A DNA stretch of 64,000 bases from Holophagales bacterium. GTDB taxonomy: Bacteria; Acidobacteriota; Thermoanaerobaculia; UBA5066. The translations under genes and the position numbers were made by a program. This document shows, piece by piece, positions 61,813-64,000 of the stretch (the stretch's first letter is position 1; every line of letters begins with the position of its first letter). The notes beneath the pieces were generated by a model. The model was not told where the DNA came from. It was given only the letters and a program-made list of their open reading frames with translations, and did no database searches. The stretch is taken from positions 496,001-560,000 of the forward strand of contig JADJZB010000021.1 in the NCBI GenBank assembly GCA_016719485.1. Reading direction: 5' to 3'.

Positions 61813-63324
61813 TCAGGTGGCCGACGGCGGAACGGCGAGGGCGCGCCCGGAACGGGCCGGGAGGACGACGTCGCGCAGCTCGCCTTCGGTCACCGCCAGC
61901 TCCTCGCCGGTGGCCGCGTCCAGGAGGAACGGGCCGACGCTGCCCACGGCGAGGTCGATACGCCTCTCCTCTTTGGAGACGTTGAACACGGCGACGACGG
62001 CGTCCTGGTCGAAGGAGCGCCCGAACGCGACGACCTCGCGTTCGGCCATGAGCGTCCGGAACGAGCCCCGCCGGAGCGCCGGGTGGGCGTGCCGCAGGGC
62101 CGCGAGCCGCTTGACGTGATCGCGCAGGACGTGGTCCCACGACGACTCGTCCCAGGGGAAGGTCCGCCGGCAGTCGGGATCGGGGCCTCCCTCGAGGCCG
62201 ATCTCGTCACCGTAGTAGACGCACGGGGCCCCGGGAACCGTGAAGAGGAAGAGGAACGCCATCTCGAGGGCGGCGAGGTCGTTTCCGGACGCGGTGAGGA
62301 AGCGGGGCGTGTCGTGACTGCCGAGAAGGTTCAGCTGGACGTCGCGGACGGCGGGGTCGTAGAGGCCGAGGACCCTCTCGACCTCGGCGGCGAAGTCCGG
62401 GGCATCGAGGGGCCGCACGTCGCGGTAGCCACCGACGGAGCGGACCTCGTCGAGATCGAGGTCCTTCACGAAGAAGCCGAGCGCCGCCTTGGCGAGGGGG
62501 TAGTTCATCGTCGCGTCGAACTGGTCGCCCGCGAGCCAGCGCCGCGCGTCGTACCAGATCTCCCCGACGAGGTAGGCCTCGGGGTTCGCGCGCTTGACGC
62601 GCCTGCGCAGCTCGCGCCAGAACTCGTCGTCGTCGATCTCGGACGGGACGTCGAGCCTCCAGCCGTCGATGCCGAACCGGATCCAGTACTCGGCGACCTC
62701 CCAGAGGTGCTCGCGGACGGCGGGGGTCCGCGTGTCGAGCTTGGGCAGGGCGGGGACGTCCCACCAGGCCGCGTAGCCGAGCTCCTCGAAGGCGGGCTTG
62801 TGCTTCTTTCCGCGGCGCAGGAGCTTCGGCTCCGCGTAGGCGCCGAGGGGCTTGCCGGAGCGGAGCCTCTCGAGGTCCAGGAGGAACCAGTCGATGTAGG
62901 GCGAGTCGGCCCCGTTCTCCAGGACGTGGTGGAAAGCGAAGAAGCCCCGGCCGACGTGATTGAAGACGCCGTCGAGAATGACGCGCATCCCGCGGGCGTG
63001 GGCGGCGTCGAGCAGCTCGCGCAGGGCGGCGTCGCCGCCGAGGAGCGGGTCGACCCGGTGGTAGTCCCAGGTGTGGTACCGGTGGTTCGCGGCGGACGCG
63101 AAGACCGGATTGAGGTAGAGGGCGGTGACGCCGAGGTCCTTCAGGTCGTCGAGCTTCTCGGCCACGCCGAGGAGATCGCCCCCCTTGAAGCCGTGGGCGG
63201 TCGGCGGGGAGTCCCACGGCTCGAGGTTCGCGGGCCGGGCGAGGCGCTCGCTCCGCGCGAAGCGGTCGGGGAAGACCTGGTAGAAGACGGCGTCGCGGAC
63301 CCAGCCGGGCGTCTCGGGGCTCAC
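61813..63324 (-). CDS. GH13 alpha-glucan hydrolase (cyclomaltodextrinase/neopullulanase-like)
   Basis: 503 residues from GTG 63324. The alpha-amylase barrel motifs are in order: DGVFNHVGRG (region I), GIDGWRLDVPSEI with the nucleophile Asp near 222 (II), LVGEIWYDA with the acid/base Glu near 254 (III), and LLGSHDTPRFL with the third acid near 338 (IV). The N-terminus WVRDAVFYQVFPDRFARSER is typical of the maltogenic-amylase/neopullulanase group. It lacks the extra N-terminal CBM34-like domain of many members. No signal peptide, so it is cytoplasmic and probably degrades maltodextrin or glycogen-derived oligosaccharides. Confidence 0.9.
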   Translation of the reverse strand: MSPETPGWVRDAVFYQVFPDRFARSERLARPANLEPWDSPPTAHGFKGGDLLGVAEKLDDLKDLGVTALYLNPVFASAANHRYHTWDYHRVDPLLGGDAALRELLDAAHARGMRVILDGVFNHVGRGFFAFHHVLENGADSPYIDWFLLDLERLRSGKPLGAYAEPKLLRRGKKHKPAFEELGYAAWWDVPALPKLDTRTPAVREHLWEVAEYWIRFGIDGWRLDVPSEIDDDEFWRELRRRVKRANPEAYLVGEIWYDARRWLAGDQFDATMNYPLAKAALGFFVKDLDLDEVRSVGGYRDVRPLDAPDFAAEVERVLGLYDPAVRDVQLNLLGSHDTPRFLTASGNDLAALEMAFLFLFTVPGAPCVYYGDEIGLEGGPDPDCRRTFPWDESSWDHVLRDHVKRLAALRHAHPALRRGSFRTLMAEREVVAFGRSFDQDAVVAVFNVSKEERRIDLAVGSVGPFLLDAATGEELAVTEGELRDVVLPARSGRALAVPPSAT

Positions 63325-63371
63325 CCCTCCACTATAGTCGGGCGACAGGAAGGACGCTCATGGAGGAACCG

Positions 63372-64000
63372 ATGCGCCCAGCCGCCGCCGCCCTCGTCGC
63401 AGGACTCGCCTTCCCGGCGCTCGCCGCCCCGCCCTCGGCCGGGCCCCGCCTCGCAACTGCCCTCGGGCCGCTGCCCGGGGCCGCGCCCGCCCTCGAGGAG
63501 CTCTACCTCGATCTCCACCGGACGCCGGAGCTCTCCCTCCAGGAGACGGCGACCGCCGGCAAGCTGGCGGCGCGCCTGCGTTCTCTCGGCTTCGAGGTGA
63601 CGGAGAGGGTCGGTGGAACGGGCGTCGTCGGGGTCCTGGCGAACGGCGACGGGCCTGTCGTGATGCTCCGCACCGACCTCGACGCCCTCCCGGTCGAGGA
63701 GAAGACGGGCCTGCCGCACGCGAGCCGCGCGCTCGGGAAGGACGATCACGGGCAGCCGATTCCCGTGATGCACGCCTGCGGGCACGACCTCCACATGACC
63801 GTCTGGACCGGCGCAGCGACTCTCCTGGCACGGGCGAAGGAAAGCTGGCGCGGCACGCTCGTCCTCGTGGGACAGCCGGCGGAGGAGAAGGGGGCCGGCG
63901 CCGAGACGATGCTGAAGGACGGCCTGTTCACCCGCTTCCCGCGCCCCTCCTTCGCCGTCGCGCTCCACGTGACGCCCGACCTTCCTGCCGGGCAGGTGGG
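63372..64000 (+). CDS. M20-family amidohydrolase, partial
   Basis: About 209 residues before the right edge of the window. ATG 63372 is preferred because GGAGG sits five bases upstream, although an ATG at 63360 is in frame. A signal peptide (MRPAAAALVAGLAFPALAAP) is followed by an M20D peptidase/amidohydrolase domain: LHRTPELSLQETATA, MLRTDLDALPVEEKTGL, MHACGHDLHMTVWTGAA and GQPAEEKGAGAETML, supplying the Asp, His and Glu metal ligands. Relatives hydrolyse N-acyl amino acids or hippurate. It is divergent from the GH13 gene with a 47-bp gap. Confidence 0.88.
   Translation, partial: MRPAAAALVAGLAFPALAAPPSAGPRLATALGPLPGAAPALEELYLDLHRTPELSLQETATAGKLAARLRSLGFEVTERVGGTGVVGVLANGDGPVVMLRTDLDALPVEEKTGLPHASRALGKDDHGQPIPVMHACGHDLHMTVWTGAATLLARAKESWRGTLVLVGQPAEEKGAGAETMLKDGLFTRFPRPSFAVALHVTPDLPAGQV

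Overview
The window is G+C-rich (roughly 70% by eye) and comes from a Gram-negative bacterium. It has a TonB-dependent outer-membrane receptor, a PAAR/DUF4123 type VI secretion cargo cassette, a sigma-54 activator and many periplasmic c-type cytochromes. Alternative complex III, a cbb3 oxidase with fused CcoN-CcoO, and a group 3d NiFe hydrogenase would fit Acidobacteriota or a similar high-GC phylum. That assignment is a guess; no rRNA or tRNA was recognised.

Layout. 1-1.2 kb: two coupled ankyrin-repeat genes. 1.3-4.8 kb: a minus-strand PAAR - DUF4123 - small protein - putative effector - putative immunity cassette, flanked by a 36-bp direct repeat that includes the 5' end of a metallo-beta-lactamase-fold gene. 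4.8-14.6 kb: that gene, a sensor kinase, then hoxF-hoxU-hoxY-hoxH-hoxW and a receiver protein (NAD-linked hydrogenase), with a second kinase converging on it. 15-22 kb: a C69 peptidase, a 440-bp poly-G block that is probably not real sequence, and an operon of sigma-54 activator, Rieske protein, cytochrome b-like protein and twelve-haem cytochrome. 21.8-28.6 kb: an acyl-CoA dehydrogenase/SCP2 fusion, a CaiB-type CoA-transferase, a ModE-like regulator divergent from a TonB receptor, and an unknown exported protein.

28.7-43.5 kb is a type 1 BREX phage-defence operon in the usual order brxA-brxB-brxC-pglX-pglZ-brxL, with two additions. A toxin-antitoxin-SecB-like chaperone (TAC) module with its own palindromic operator lies between pglZ and brxL. 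A protein with a HEPN-type Rx4H motif is translationally coupled to the end of brxL. pglX is broken by many frameshifts; brxB, brxL and the chaperone gene each carry one or two.

43.7-60.4 kb is one uninterrupted minus-strand respiratory operon: ccoNO-ccoQ-ccoP-ccoG-ccoH-ccoI-ccoS-actABCDEF plus two accessory genes. Alternative complex III would pass electrons from quinol to the cbb3 oxidase; CcoG/H/I/S build the oxidase. Paired inverted repeats lie upstream of ccoNO. The window ends with a second metallo-beta-lactamase-fold gene, a GH13 alpha-glucosidase-type enzyme and the start of an M20 amidohydrolase.

Single-base frameshifts, often in C or G runs, recur in otherwise well-conserved genes (actF, the TauE-like gene, caiB). 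Some of the apparent gene damage in the BREX region may therefore be assembly error.
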